This document shows, in pieces, positions 17,506-26,144 of a DNA stretch of 64,000 bases. Positions within the stretch are counted from its first letter, which is position 1, and each line of letters starts with the position of its first letter. Below the pieces are notes generated by a model. That model was not told the origin of the DNA. It searched no databases and saw only the letters and a list, made by a program, of their open reading frames with translations. This DNA comes from Bradyrhizobium elkanii USDA 76 (GTDB lineage Bacteria > Pseudomonadota > Alphaproteobacteria > Rhizobiales > Xanthobacteraceae): NCBI RefSeq assembly GCF_023278185.1, contig NZ_CP066356.1, positions 2,906,001 through 2,970,000 of the forward strand. Direction: 5' to 3'. The translations under genes and the position numbers were made by a program.

Positions 17506-17685
17506 CTACTTTTCTGCTTCGTCGTCCTTGAGACGAATCCCCTCAGTCCGCAGAGCCGCAAAGAGAGCCGCGATATCTTCAGGCTCCATACTGTTGGGAC
17601 ACATCCCGTTCAGTTGCTCGGTTGTGATCGTGCCGCTGCTCCTGGCGATGTCCCTTGCCTTCGCCATGATCTTCTGAAGGTCCAT
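17506..17685 (-). CDS. Stand-alone sigma-70 region 1.1-like small protein
   Basis: A 59-residue protein starting MDLQKIMAKARDIARSSG, with an ATG at 17685 preceded by GGAGGAG four bases upstream. The segment TITTEQLNGMC, then an EPEDIAALFAALRTEGIRL helix, resembles region 1.1 of primary sigma factors (a 'G-ITxEQLN...L...GIxL' pattern). In RpoD this region blocks the DNA channel of RNA polymerase and masks the DNA-binding regions of free sigma. Here nothing else of sigma is present. The longer frame (117 residues, from 17859) has no ribosome-binding site. The role is inferred only. Confidence 0.6.
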   Translation of the reverse strand: MDLQKIMAKARDIARSSGTITTEQLNGMCPNSMEPEDIAALFAALRTEGIRLKDDEAEK

Positions 17686-17913
17686 TTGTGCTCCTCCGCG
17701 AGGGACATACTCTACGCCCGCCACCCATGCATGTCGCCTTCCAAGAAATGCGAGCCTGCGGCTGCACTGAAGCGATCGGTTGGCTTCGCTCCGAGTTGAG
17801 ACAATTTCGTTCGAAGTTCGCCATCGGAACTGGGCTGCGACCGCAATTTTGTCTCGCATGTTCGGTTAAACTGCGACATAATTCATGTCTCGCGTGCTGG
17901 TGAGCATGGATTC

Positions 17914-18933
17914 ATGAACCGCAGCCCCGTGCTCGTAGACTTGGCGCTTCAAGGTGGGGGATCGCACGGTGCGTTCACGTGGGGTGTCCTGGATCGGCTT
18001 CTCGAAGAGCCATGGTTTCAGATTGCGGGCATATCCGGGACATCGGCCGGAGCGATGAACGCAGCCGTGCTGGCGGATGGTTGGACCGCGGGCGGCGCTG
18101 CCGGCGCACGCGAAGCGCTTGAAAAATATTGGCGAAGCGTCTCGCGCGCCGCCGCATTCAGTCCGTTGCAACGGTCGCCGCTCGACCGCCTGATGGGACG
18201 CTGGTCGCTTGACAGCTCCCCGGCCTATCTCTTCACCGATTTGATGTCGCGGATGCTTTCACCCTACGACCTCAATCCCCTTGGCTTCAATCCGCTCCGC
18301 GACATATTGAACGACAGCATCGATTTCGAGCGTCTTGCACGCGCGCCGATCAAGCTCTTCATCACCGCGACACGCGTGCGTACCGGCCGCGGACGGATTT
18401 TTCGCAACGCGGAGATTACCGCGGATGTCCTGCTTGCGTCGGCTTGCCTGCCAACGATGTTTCGCGCGATCGAGATCGATGGCGAGCCCTATTGGGACGG
18501 CGGCTATGCCGGTAATCCCACGATTACGCCGCTCGTTCGCGAGACCGACGCGCGCGACACCGTCGTCGTCCAGATCAACCCGACCGAGCGTCCAGAGCAG
18601 CCGCGCACGGCCGCTGACATTCTCAACCGGCTTAACGAGATCTCATTCAACTCGCCGCTGGCAAAGGAGCTGCGGATGATCGCGTTGCTTCGCCAGGTCG
18701 CCGACCCCGGTACCGGGGAGGGCGCCCGCTGGGCGCAGATGAAGACGCACCGGATCAAGAGCGACATGCTTGCGACGTTCGGTTCGTCATCCAAGCTTAA
18801 TGCCGAATGGGCGTTCGTGGCCAAGCTGCACGAGGAGGGGCGGCGAGCCGCCGGCGAATTCCTCGACGCGCATGGCGCCGATCTCGGTGAGCGTTCGACG
18901 GCAGATCTCGATATTCTGCTGGCGGAGTGCTGA
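17914..18933 (+). CDS. Patatin-like phospholipase/hydrolase
   Basis: A 339-residue patatin-fold serine hydrolase: oxyanion loop GGGSHG at residues 14-19, nucleophile Ser44 in GTSAG (42-46) and catalytic Asp195 in DGGY. There is no signal peptide, so it probably acts in the cytoplasm. It is followed four bases later by a GntP-type permease gene, so the two are almost certainly co-transcribed. In other Proteobacteria patatin genes sit next to 3-hydroxybutyrate dehydrogenase genes and have been linked to polyhydroxybutyrate turnover; no such dehydrogenase is here, so that role is inference. Confidence 0.88.
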   Translation: MNRSPVLVDLALQGGGSHGAFTWGVLDRLLEEPWFQIAGISGTSAGAMNAAVLADGWTAGGAAGAREALEKYWRSVSRAAAFSPLQRSPLDRLMGRWSLDSSPAYLFTDLMSRMLSPYDLNPLGFNPLRDILNDSIDFERLARAPIKLFITATRVRTGRGRIFRNAEITADVLLASACLPTMFRAIEIDGEPYWDGGYAGNPTITPLVRETDARDTVVVQINPTERPEQPRTAADILNRLNEISFNSPLAKELRMIALLRQVADPGTGEGARWAQMKTHRIKSDMLATFGSSSKLNAEWAFVAKLHEEGRRAAGEFLDAHGADLGERSTADLDILLAEC

Positions 18934-18937
18934 GACG

Positions 18938-20389
18938 ATGGGTCTTCTCGGCATTCTCGTCGGGCTTGGACTGCTGGTCTGTCTCGCCTTCCGCGGCTGG
19001 AGCGTGCTGCTGCTCGCGCCGCTCTGTGCGCTGGTGGCCGCAGCCTTCGGTGGCGAGCCACTGCTTGCCAACTGGACGCAGACCTTCATGGGTAGTGCGT
19101 CGGAGTTTCTCGCGCAGTTCTTTCCTATTTTTCTGCTCGGCGCCGTGTTCGGAAAGCTCATGGACGACAGCGGCGCGGTCGCTGCGGTCGCGGGCTTCAT
19201 CTCCCGGTGCCTGGGCGAACGCCGGATCATCCTCGCGGTCGTGCTCGCAGGCGCGCTGGTCACCTACGGCGGCGTCAGCCTGTTCGTCGCCTTCTTTGTC
19301 ATCGTTCCGATGGCGCAGTCGCTGTTTCGCAGCGCGGGGATTCCACGTCGTCTGGTACCGGCGGCAGTCATTCTCGGGACTTCGACCTTCACCATGTCGG
19401 CGCTGCCGGGCACGCCGTCGATACAGAATGCGATACCGATGCCTTTCTTCGGCACGACCCCCTTTGCCGCACCGGGCCTCGGCGTTGTCGCATCGATCAT
19501 CATGCTGGGCGTCGGGCTGTGGTGGCTTCTTCGCGCGGAGAAGGCAGCGCATCGGGCAAAAGAGGGTTATGGCGACGAGCCGCCGGTTCCGGCGGATGCC
19601 GCCGACGATGAGCTGTTGCGCGAGCGGGCTACGACGGCGCGAGAATTCGACCCGGCGGAGCTCCGCCACGGACATCACAGCAGCGCCGCCGTCCCGATTT
19701 TCAACGCCATCCTTCCCCTGATCGTCGTCGTCGCCGTCAATCTGGTGATGTCGCTGGTTGTGCTGCCTCGGCTTGATTTCTCGTTCCTGGCCGAACAGCG
19801 GTGGGGCAATACATCGCTGGCTGCCGTGGCCGGTGTCTGGTCGGTTGTCGTGGCGTTGGCGGGAGCGATCGTGACGGTCATCCTCTGCAACTGGACGCGG
19901 CTGCCCGCACTCCGACGAACCATGGATGCGGGTGCCAACGCGTCGGTCCTGCCGGCGCTGAGCGTCGCAAGCCTTGTCGGATTTGGCGCCGTTATCGCCT
20001 CGCTTCCCGCTTTCGGCGTGGTGCGGGACTGGGTATTACAAATTGAGGGCGGCCCATTGGTGTCGCTCGCGGTCGCGACGAACATCCTTGCCGCGCTGAC
20101 GGGGTCGGCTTCCGGCGGCTTGACGATCGCGCTCGATGCGTTGGGCCAGACTTATATGCACCTTGCCGCGGAGGCGGGTATCGACCCCGGCCTCTTGCAT
20201 CGCGTCGCGGTGATCGGCTCGGGAACACTGGACATTTTGCCTCACAACGGCGCGGTCGTCAGCCTGCTTGCGATCTGTGGGCTCAAGCATCGCGAAAGCT
20301 ATCTCGACATTGTCATGGTCGGCATTGCGAGTTCAGTTATCGCGCTCGTAGCGGTGATTGCGATCGGCACCGCTTTCGGGTCGTTCTGA
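18938..20389 (+). CDS. GntP-family organic-acid permease
   Basis: A 483-residue membrane protein with about 12 helices. Family features include FLAQFFPIFLLGAVFGKLMD near residue 60, the glycine-rich YGGVSLFVAFFVI segment, and a second half with ALTGSASGGLTIALDAL and GTLDILPHNGAVV. GntP proteins import gluconate and related hydroxy-acids, including 3-hydroxybutyrate in some cases. The start ATG lies four bases after the patatin stop (TGAGACGATG), indicating translational coupling. The substrate is unproven. Confidence 0.85.
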   Translation: MGLLGILVGLGLLVCLAFRGWSVLLLAPLCALVAAAFGGEPLLANWTQTFMGSASEFLAQFFPIFLLGAVFGKLMDDSGAVAAVAGFISRCLGERRIILAVVLAGALVTYGGVSLFVAFFVIVPMAQSLFRSAGIPRRLVPAAVILGTSTFTMSALPGTPSIQNAIPMPFFGTTPFAAPGLGVVASIIMLGVGLWWLLRAEKAAHRAKEGYGDEPPVPADAADDELLRERATTAREFDPAELRHGHHSSAAVPIFNAILPLIVVVAVNLVMSLVVLPRLDFSFLAEQRWGNTSLAAVAGVWSVVVALAGAIVTVILCNWTRLPALRRTMDAGANASVLPALSVASLVGFGAVIASLPAFGVVRDWVLQIEGGPLVSLAVATNILAALTGSASGGLTIALDALGQTYMHLAAEAGIDPGLLHRVAVIGSGTLDILPHNGAVVSLLAICGLKHRESYLDIVMVGIASSVIALVAVIAIGTAFGSF

Positions 20390-20461
20390 CGCAAGGGTGA
20401 TGGGTCTGCTCTGCTGGCCGCAAGGCGAGCCTGGCTGGAATGACGGTCACCTGAAAATGGC

Positions 20462-20492
20462 GAGGGGCCCGGCGTGTTGCGCCGAGCCCCTC
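20462..20492. terminator. GC-rich hairpin between gntP-type gene and rnpB
   Basis: GAGGGGCCCGGCG and CGCCGAGCCCCTC form a 13-bp stem with a single C/A mismatch. It lies between the 3' end of the permease gene (+) and the 3' end of rnpB (-). Only a short T-run follows on the minus strand. It may stop transcription from either side. Confidence 0.5.
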
Positions 20493-20510
20493 ATGGTCCA
20501 TCTAAGCAAG

Positions 20511-20560
20511 ACGCGTTTTCTTGATGTGAACCGGAACTCCACTTCGCTCGAAAACGCTTT
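20511..20560. repeat. Dispersed repeat copy (AAAGCGTTTTCGAGCGAAGTGG family)
   Basis: On the minus strand the segment contains GCGTTTTCGAGCGAAGTGG, then TTCCGGTTCA and GAAAACGCG. The copy at 26532-26580 has the same order of blocks on the + strand. It is a common intergenic repeat of Bradyrhizobium and relatives and here abuts the 3' end of rnpB. Confidence 0.7.
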
Positions 20561-20564
20561 AGAA

Positions 20565-20980
20565 TATCAGCCGGCCTGTAAGCCGGGTTCTGTAGGGCAC
20601 CATTCTTGCGAATGATGCGCGACGGCCATTCCTCTGGGACAAGGTTCGCACCTTGCCTCGGGCAACCTACCCGGACAGCGGGCCTGACATCGCCCTGCGG
20701 TGTTATCGCGCAAGCGCGAACTAACCGCGTTGCCGTCCCTATTCGGTTTTGCTCCCGGTGTGGTTTGCCATGCCGTCTCCGTTGCCGGAAACGCGGTGCG
20801 CTCTTACCGCACCTTTTCACCCTTACTTCCTCCGAGGAGGGAGCGGTTCGTTCTCTGTGGCACTTTCCCTGGGGTCGCCCCCGCCGGATGTTATCCGGCA
20901 CCGCATGTCGATGGAGCCCGGACTTTCCTCCCCCGCGGCCTTTCGGCGCTTGCGGGAGCGGCCGTCCGGCCGACTGACGG
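20565..20980 (-). ncRNA. rnpB: RNase P RNA, catalytic subunit of RNase P (bacterial type A)
   Basis: On the minus strand the region reads GAGGAAAGTCCGGGCTCCAT (complement of 20911-20930), the universal 5' core of bacterial RNase P RNA, and ends with ACAGAACCCGGCTTACAG (complement of 20576-20593), the universal 3' core. The terminal segments UCAGUCGG and CCGGCUGA can pair as helix P1, which sets the ends to within a few bases and gives a length of about 416 nt. It trims the 5' leader of pre-tRNAs together with RnpA. Confidence 0.96.
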
Positions 20981-21121
20981 CGTACGCATGCGGGCTTTGG
21001 CCGCCCGCGTCAAGCGATTGCGATGGTTAACCTTGGCCTGGCGCCCGCTGGCTCTCGATTTTGACATTCGCGGAGGAGAGGCCTTTGATATCGATTTGAT
21101 CGATCCAAAGCTCGAGGCGCC

Positions 21122-22021
21122 ATGGATACCGAACTGGCCCGGACGTTCCTGACGGTGGTGAGCGCCGGCAACTTCATCACCGCGGCGGAGCGGCTCCATG
21201 TCAGCCAGTCGACCGTCAGCACCCGCATCCACACGCTCGAGCAGCAGCTCGGCTGCGTGCTGTTCGTGCGCAACAAGGCCGGCACCACGCTGACGCCGGC
21301 GGGCCGGCAGTTTCAGCGCCACGCCTCGGTGCTGGTCCGCACCGTCGAGCAGGCGCGCCATGACGTCGGAATCCCCAAGGGATTTTCCGCGACGCTGGTG
21401 GTCGGCGGCCGCATCGGCCTTTGGGAAGAGTATCTGCTGCGCTGGCTGCCGCTGATGACGCGCGCGCATCCCGACATCTCGATCCGCGCCGAGAGCGCGC
21501 TCGAGCCCGAGCTGATGCAGGGGCTGGTCGAGGGACGCATCGATATCGGCGTGATGTACACGCCGCAGAGCCGCCCCGGCCTCAAGGTCGAGCAGCTGTT
21601 CGAGGAGCAGCTCATCCTGGTGTCGACCGATCCGAAGAGCGCGCCGGAGCCGGGGCCGGGCTATGTCTATGTCGATTGGGGACCCGAATTCTACGCGCGC
21701 CACGCCACGCTGTTTCCGAATTTCGCCGGCCCCGCGCTGACGGTGAACATCGGCTGGCTCGGATTGCAGCATCTCTTGGAGAATGGCGGCTCCGGATTCT
21801 TTGCGCGCCGTATCGTGGAGCCGCTCCTGAAGGCGCGGCGGCTGCACGCCGTCGCCGGCGCACCTGGCTTTGCGATGCCGGCCTATGTCGCCTATCCGGC
21901 TGACAGCCAGGACGATCATCTGGCGCGCGCGGTCGAGACCATGCATCGGCTCGCCGCGTCGCATGTGAATACGAGCGCGGACCTCCCGCGGCCGAGGCCC
22001 GCCACGCGGCGGCGACGCTGA
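21122..22021 (+). CDS. LysR-family transcriptional regulator
   Basis: A 299-residue LTTR. The N-terminal winged helix-turn-helix reads TFLTVVSAGNFITAAERLHV, then SQSTVSTRIHTLEQQLG, ending LFVRNKAGTTLTPAG. The rest is a periplasmic-binding-like effector domain (about 90-285). The target is not obvious: the gene is divergent from rnpB and followed by a PAS protein gene 104 bp downstream. There is no metabolic operon next to it. Confidence 0.88.
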   Translation: MDTELARTFLTVVSAGNFITAAERLHVSQSTVSTRIHTLEQQLGCVLFVRNKAGTTLTPAGRQFQRHASVLVRTVEQARHDVGIPKGFSATLVVGGRIGLWEEYLLRWLPLMTRAHPDISIRAESALEPELMQGLVEGRIDIGVMYTPQSRPGLKVEQLFEEQLILVSTDPKSAPEPGPGYVYVDWGPEFYARHATLFPNFAGPALTVNIGWLGLQHLLENGGSGFFARRIVEPLLKARRLHAVAGAPGFAMPAYVAYPADSQDDHLARAVETMHRLAASHVNTSADLPRPRPATRRRR

Positions 22022-22125
22022 CCGCGATTGCTATCGGCATCACCGATCAGTTCCATCGGCTTTCTTCGCTTGTCAGCGCAGACATCCGCGTTCACAGCAG
22101 GATGGCGTCAGCGGGAGGTCAAACG

Positions 22126-22560
22126 ATGGATATTGCGGCAGAAGTGGGAGACGCGTTGCTCAAGGGCGCCTCCGACGCGATCGTTGCGACCGATGCCGAA
22201 GGCCGCATCACCTTGTGGAATCCCGGCGCGGTCAGGTTGTTCGGTTTCAGCGCCGAGGAGGCGATCGGACAATCGCTCGATTTGATCATTCCGGAGAATC
22301 TGCGCGCGCGTCACTGGGCCGGCTTCCGGCACACGATGGCGACCGGGACGAGCCGCTACGGTCAGGGCGATCTGCTGTCGGTGCCGGCGCTGACCAGGCA
22401 CGGCACGCGCATCTCCGTCGAATTCACCATCGCGATGCTGCACGATGCGGCGCACAAGGTCGCCGGCACCGTCGCCGTGATGCGCGACGTGACCAGGCGT
22501 TTCGAGGAGCTCAAGGAGTTGCGGCGCCGCGCCGCGCAGCAGGCCGGGACATCGTCATGA
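22126..22560 (+). CDS. Single PAS-domain protein
   Basis: About 144 residues, nearly all one PAS domain: GASDAIVATDAEGRITLWN, then FGFSAEEAIGQ, and the terminal PAC-type GTVAVMRDVTRRFEE followed by a short charged helix. There is no kinase, GGDEF or other output domain. It may sense a ligand or redox state and signal by protein contact. Start chosen at 22126 for GGGAGG seven bases upstream; 22102 is an in-frame alternative. Confidence 0.8.
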   Translation: MDIAAEVGDALLKGASDAIVATDAEGRITLWNPGAVRLFGFSAEEAIGQSLDLIIPENLRARHWAGFRHTMATGTSRYGQGDLLSVPALTRHGTRISVEFTIAMLHDAAHKVAGTVAVMRDVTRRFEELKELRRRAAQQAGTSS

Positions 22561-22580
22561 CGCCGGCGGTGGGATGACCG

Positions 22581-22781
22581 CTACTTTCCCGATCGCATGC
22601 GGGTTTCCGCCAGCGCGGTCACGAGGCCGATGATCAGCAGCGAGGCGACGATGTCGGCTTCCGCACCGAAACCAAATGCGACCACCGTCGCTGCGGCGAC
22701 CGTCGCAAGGATCGCGATGGTCAGCCCTTCGTCGGCGATCAGCTGACGCAGCGCCTTCAGGCGCGTGGTGCCCCGTTGCAT
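22581..22781 (-). CDS. Small membrane protein, hypothetical
   Basis: A 66-residue protein with two hydrophobic segments (LTIAILATVAAATVVAFGFG and a following IVASLLIIGLVTAL) and a basic tail. It starts seven bases after the stop of another small minus-strand gene (22789-22944), so the two may be co-transcribed. The ribosome-binding site (AGCAGG) is weak. No family recognised. Confidence 0.45.
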   Translation of the reverse strand: MQRGTTRLKALRQLIADEGLTIAILATVAAATVVAFGFGAEADIVASLLIIGLVTALAETRMRSGK

Positions 22782-22788
22782 TGCCTGC

Positions 22789-22944
22789 TCACACGCCGAG
22801 CGGATTGCCGCCCGCGGCGATGGTGGAGGCGACCTGACTGGCGTGGTGGCGCGGCTTCGCCACGATCCGGCTGCGCAGGATCCGGTACAGCATCGACAGC
22901 AGCAACCGGGAAAGGCGCGGTCCTGTTTGCGGCAGTGGTGTCAT
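22789..22944 (-). CDS. Small basic hypothetical protein
   Basis: A 51-residue protein beginning MTPLPQTGPRLSRLLLSMLY, followed by a basic stretch (RILRSRIVAKPRHH). GGAGGG lies eight bases before the ATG at 22944, good support for translation. A longer frame from 23073 lacks such a site. It probably leads a two-gene unit with the small membrane protein gene. No family recognised. Confidence 0.45.
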   Translation of the reverse strand: MTPLPQTGPRLSRLLLSMLYRILRSRIVAKPRHHASQVASTIAAGGNPLGV

Positions 22945-23175
22945 TGCGAAGCCCTCCAGGTTATCGCCACCCAAGGCTACGCGCTGCCATGAATTTAACA
23001 AACGAATAATAATGGCGGTTACTATCGGGCAATCCGATATAAGCCCGCGACCCCCGCCGGGCAGGCGAGGCATTCACGCCGGGCGGCCAAAATAATTTAT
23101 CCTGACGATGTCGTCCTGCGTGTCGCCCGTTCGACTGGGGGTCGGCGATCCAGCCGATCAAGAGGAGTCCATAAG

Positions 23176-23535
23176 ATGCAATATCTGTTGCTGATCTACC
23201 GAAGCGACGCGGAGTATGGCCGTATGAATGCCGACGACCGCAAGGCCCTGTCGGCGGAATATGCGGTCTACACCCAGTCCATCATCCAGAGCGGACACTT
23301 CAAGGCGGGAGACGGGCTGCAGCCGGTGTCGACCGCGACCACCGTGCGGGTGCGCGACGGCAAGACGCTGACGACCGACGGGCCGTTTGCGGAAACCCGC
23401 GAACAGCTCGGCGGCTACTATCTCGTCGATGCCAAGGATCTCGACACGGCGCTCGGCCTCGCGGCGCGGATTCCCGGCGCCAAGACCGGCTCGATCGAAG
23501 TCAGGCCGGTGATGATCTACGACAACCCGCGATAG
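23176..23535 (+). CDS. YCII/DGPF-domain protein
   Basis: A 119-residue protein with the compact YCII fold: MQYLLLIYRSDAE at the start and the eponymous TTDGPFAETREQLGGYY motif at about residues 66-82. Start supported by GAGGAG nine bases upstream. It is followed 15 bp later by an ECF sigma factor gene. DGPF proteins next to sigma factors with long C-terminal extensions are the hallmark of the ECF42 group, so the protein probably takes part in that sigma factor's response, though its biochemical role is unknown. Confidence 0.88.
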   Translation: MQYLLLIYRSDAEYGRMNADDRKALSAEYAVYTQSIIQSGHFKAGDGLQPVSTATTVRVRDGKTLTTDGPFAETREQLGGYYLVDAKDLDTALGLAARIPGAKTGSIEVRPVMIYDNPR

Positions 23536-23550
23536 CGGCATCATCGCCAG

Positions 23551-24840
23551 ATGGATGTAGCGGCCGCGTCGCCTGGCGCGGCCGCTGAGCAACGATCGAT
23601 CGTCATGACCCCGAGCCAGATCGAAAAAGTGTTTCGCGACGAGGCGGGCCGGGCGCTCGCAACGTTGATCCGTCTCGTCGGCGATTTCGACCTGGCCGAG
23701 GATGCGCTTCAGGATGCTTTTGCGGTGGCGCTGCAGCGCTGGCCGATCGGCGAATTCCCCTCCAATCCGCGTGCCTGGCTGGTCAATGTCGGCCGCAACA
23801 AGGCGATCGACCGCGTCCGCCGCGCGGCGACGTTTCGCGGCAAGCAGCAGGAGCTGACGCATCAAATCCTGCTCGATGCGGAGTCCTCGCCCGAGCCGGC
23901 CGACGCAACGCTCGACGACGACATGCTGCGGCTGATCTTCACCTGCTGCCATCCGTCGTTTGCCGCCGAGGTCCAGGTCGCGCTGACCTTGCGCACGGTG
24001 TGCGGGCTGACGACTGTCGAGGTCGCGCGCGCCTTCCTGGTGAGCGAGGACGCCATGGCGCAGCGCCTCTTGCGCGCCAAGCAAAAGATAAAACTCGCCG
24101 GCATTCCCTATGAGGTGCCGGAGCGTGAGGCGCTGGAGCCGCGCCTCACCGGCGTGCTCGCGGTGATCTACCTCGTCTTCACCGAAGGTTATGCGGCGAC
24201 CGCCGGCGAGGATCTGATGCGGCCCGATCTTGCGCGCGAGGCGATCCGGCTGGCGCGGCTGATCGATGCGCTGATCCCGGCACGCGGCGAGATCAAGGGG
24301 CTGCTGGCGCTGATGCTGCTGCATGATGCGCGCCGCGCCGGCCGCCAGACCGCCGGCGGCGATATCGTGCTGCTCGAGGAGCAGGACCGTTCGCTGTGGG
24401 ATTTCCGGCAGATCGCCGAAGGCCTCGAACTGGTCGAGGAGGCTCTGCGGATGCCGGGCCGGCCGCAGTCCTACGCCGTGCAGGCCGCGATCGCCGCGCT
24501 GCACGCGCGGGCGCCGAGTTACAAGGACACCGACTGGCCGCAGATCGCCGGTCTCTATGAGGTGCTGCTGCGCATCAGCCCGTCGCCGGTGATCGAACTC
24601 AATCATGCCGCCGCGGTGTCGATGGTCGACGGCCCGGCGCGCGCGCTCGACCTGATCGACGCGCTGGACGCGCGCGGCACATTGAAGGGATATGACCAGC
24701 TGCCCGCGGTCCGCGCCGATTTGCTGCGCCGCCTCGGCCGCAAGGACGAAGCGCGGCAGGCCTATCTCGCCGCGACGGCAGCCACGCAACTCGAACCGCT
24801 GCGGCGGCTCTATGCGCGGCGGATCGCCGAGATGGGGTGA
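23551..24840 (+). CDS. ECF sigma factor, ECF42-like, with long C-terminal extension
   Basis: A 429-residue protein (411 if the ATG at 23605 is used). Region 2 of sigma-70 covers [20 protein letters not shown] to [20 protein letters not shown]. Region 4 follows around [36 protein letters not shown]. The remaining ~220 residues are helical and TPR-like ([30 protein letters not shown]), the regulatory extension of ECF42-type sigmas. No anti-sigma gene is adjacent, as expected for this group. Partner gene: the DGPF protein upstream. Confidence 0.88.
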   Translation: MDVAAASPGAAAEQRSIVMTPSQIEKVFRDEAGRALATLIRLVGDFDLAEDALQDAFAVALQRWPIGEFPSNPRAWLVNVGRNKAIDRVRRAATFRGKQQELTHQILLDAESSPEPADATLDDDMLRLIFTCCHPSFAAEVQVALTLRTVCGLTTVEVARAFLVSEDAMAQRLLRAKQKIKLAGIPYEVPEREALEPRLTGVLAVIYLVFTEGYAATAGEDLMRPDLAREAIRLARLIDALIPARGEIKGLLALMLLHDARRAGRQTAGGDIVLLEEQDRSLWDFRQIAEGLELVEEALRMPGRPQSYAVQAAIAALHARAPSYKDTDWPQIAGLYEVLLRISPSPVIELNHAAAVSMVDGPARALDLIDALDARGTLKGYDQLPAVRADLLRRLGRKDEARQAYLAATAATQLEPLRRLYARRIAEMG

Positions 24841-24920
24841 CGCACCCCGTCTCGTGCGTGGCCAGTGGCGGCGCGCGATTCATCCACGATGGTTAGCGCG
24901 CCGTGCGGCGTTGAGCGTGC

Positions 24921-25148
24921 TCAGTACCCTGTCTTTGCCTTGGCGCCGGTGCTCGATTGCCCGGTCGTCGTCCCCTTCGACATGCCGGTCGTCGTGCCGG
25001 GTGCCATCTTCTTCTGCGCGTGATGGACCTTCTGGGTCTTGTGATGGGTCGACGACATCGTCTTGCTTTGGGTCGACATAGCGCCAGCGGCTGCCGGAGC
25101 GACAATGAGGCCGACGGCGGCAGCTCCTGCGATCAGTGCTTTGAACAT
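24921..25148 (-). CDS. Small secreted Thr/Lys/His-rich protein
   Basis: A 75-residue protein. A signal peptide (MFKALIAGAAAVGLIVAPAAAGA) is followed by a low-complexity mature part rich in Ser, Thr, Lys, His and Gly (about 50 residues), likely disordered and periplasmic. GTGGAG precedes the ATG at 25148. It is convergent with the sigma factor gene. No function recognised. Confidence 0.6.
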   Translation of the reverse strand: MFKALIAGAAAVGLIVAPAAAGAMSTQSKTMSSTHHKTQKVHHAQKKMAPGTTTGMSKGTTTGQSSTGAKAKTGY

Positions 25149-25268
25149 GGACGAATCTCCACTCGGACCGCCCCAGCTACAAAGACCGCATATGCCGAAA
25201 AGTTCCAACGTGCATGCACACTTGGCCGGAAAATGCACGGCTCCTCGCAGTGACCGACGGAGGCGAGC

Positions 25269-26135
25269 CTAGCTCGACGCGACCGCCGTCGCCGCATCCG
25301 GCGGCAGGCTCTCGAGCAGCGCATGCAGCGTCGCCATGGTGGAGCGGTCGGCGATCCCGTCGATGCGCTCCGGGCGGAAGTGGCGCTGGAAGGCGGTGAC
25401 GACCTCCATGGTCGGGCCGTCGAACTTGCCGTTGGTCGGGATGTTGTAGCCGTAGCGCCGGAACGCGGCCTGCATGTTGGAGACGCTGTCGCTGATCGCA
25501 CCGAGCTGCAGCGCGTCGCCGCGCACGATCGGCGCCGGCTGCACCCAGTGCCCGACGCCGGAATTGGCCAGCGAGTGCCATGGGAATTTCTCGCCGGGAT
25601 CCTTCTTGCGCGCCGGCGCCACGTCGGAATGGCCGAGCACGCGATGCGAGACGATCTTGCGGCGAAGCATGATGCCGCGGCACAGCGCGATGACGGCCGC
25701 GATCTGGCGCAGTGGAAAGTCCGGATAGCCCCAATCGTGACCGCGATTGACGATCTCGACGCCGATCGAGCAGGAGTTGATGTCGTCATCGCCGGCCCAC
25801 GCCGATACGCCGGCGTGCCAGGCGCGCTTGCTCTCCGGCACGCACTGCACGATGCGGCCGTCCTCGAGCACGATGTAGTGCGCCGAGACCTCGGTGCCGG
25901 CCGTGCAGAGCTGGGTGATCGCACCTTCGACGTCGGGCATGCCGGTGTAGTGCAGCACGATCATGTCGGGTTGCCGGCCATTGGCGCGATCGCCGAAGTT
26001 CGCCGACGGGATCACGTCGGAGGCGATCGAGGAATCCGGCGTGAACGTCTTCGCGTCCGCCACCCCCTTTGGAACAGGGAGGGCGCGCTGACGCTTCGGA
26101 TCAGCGTTGCCGGACGAAGACGAACTTGAAGCCAT
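25269..26135 (-). CDS. N-acetylmuramoyl-L-alanine amidase (AmpD/AmiD type) with peptidoglycan-binding domain
   Basis: About 288 residues. An Amidase_2 domain carries the zinc ligands His62 in VLHYTGM, His169 in GHSDVAPARKKDPG, and Asp179 of the same motif (numbering from the chosen start). A C-terminal peptidoglycan-binding helical domain follows (MQAAFRRYGYNIPTNGKFD, then VTAFQRHF). It cleaves the amide bond between N-acetylmuramic acid and L-alanine, in cell-wall turnover. No clear signal peptide is visible. It is divergent from the dcw cluster. The start could be three codons earlier (26144). Confidence 0.88.
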   Translation of the reverse strand: MASSSSSSGNADPKRQRALPVPKGVADAKTFTPDSSIASDVIPSANFGDRANGRQPDMIVLHYTGMPDVEGAITQLCTAGTEVSAHYIVLEDGRIVQCVPESKRAWHAGVSAWAGDDDINSCSIGVEIVNRGHDWGYPDFPLRQIAAVIALCRGIMLRRKIVSHRVLGHSDVAPARKKDPGEKFPWHSLANSGVGHWVQPAPIVRGDALQLGAISDSVSNMQAAFRRYGYNIPTNGKFDGPTMEVVTAFQRHFRPERIDGIADRSTMATLHALLESLPPDAATAVASS

Positions 26136-26144
26136 ACGAATCAC

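Noticed and set aside
20606..21152. Open frames across the rnpB locus
   Set aside because: They lie inside the RNase P RNA gene, which is recognised by both universal core sequences.
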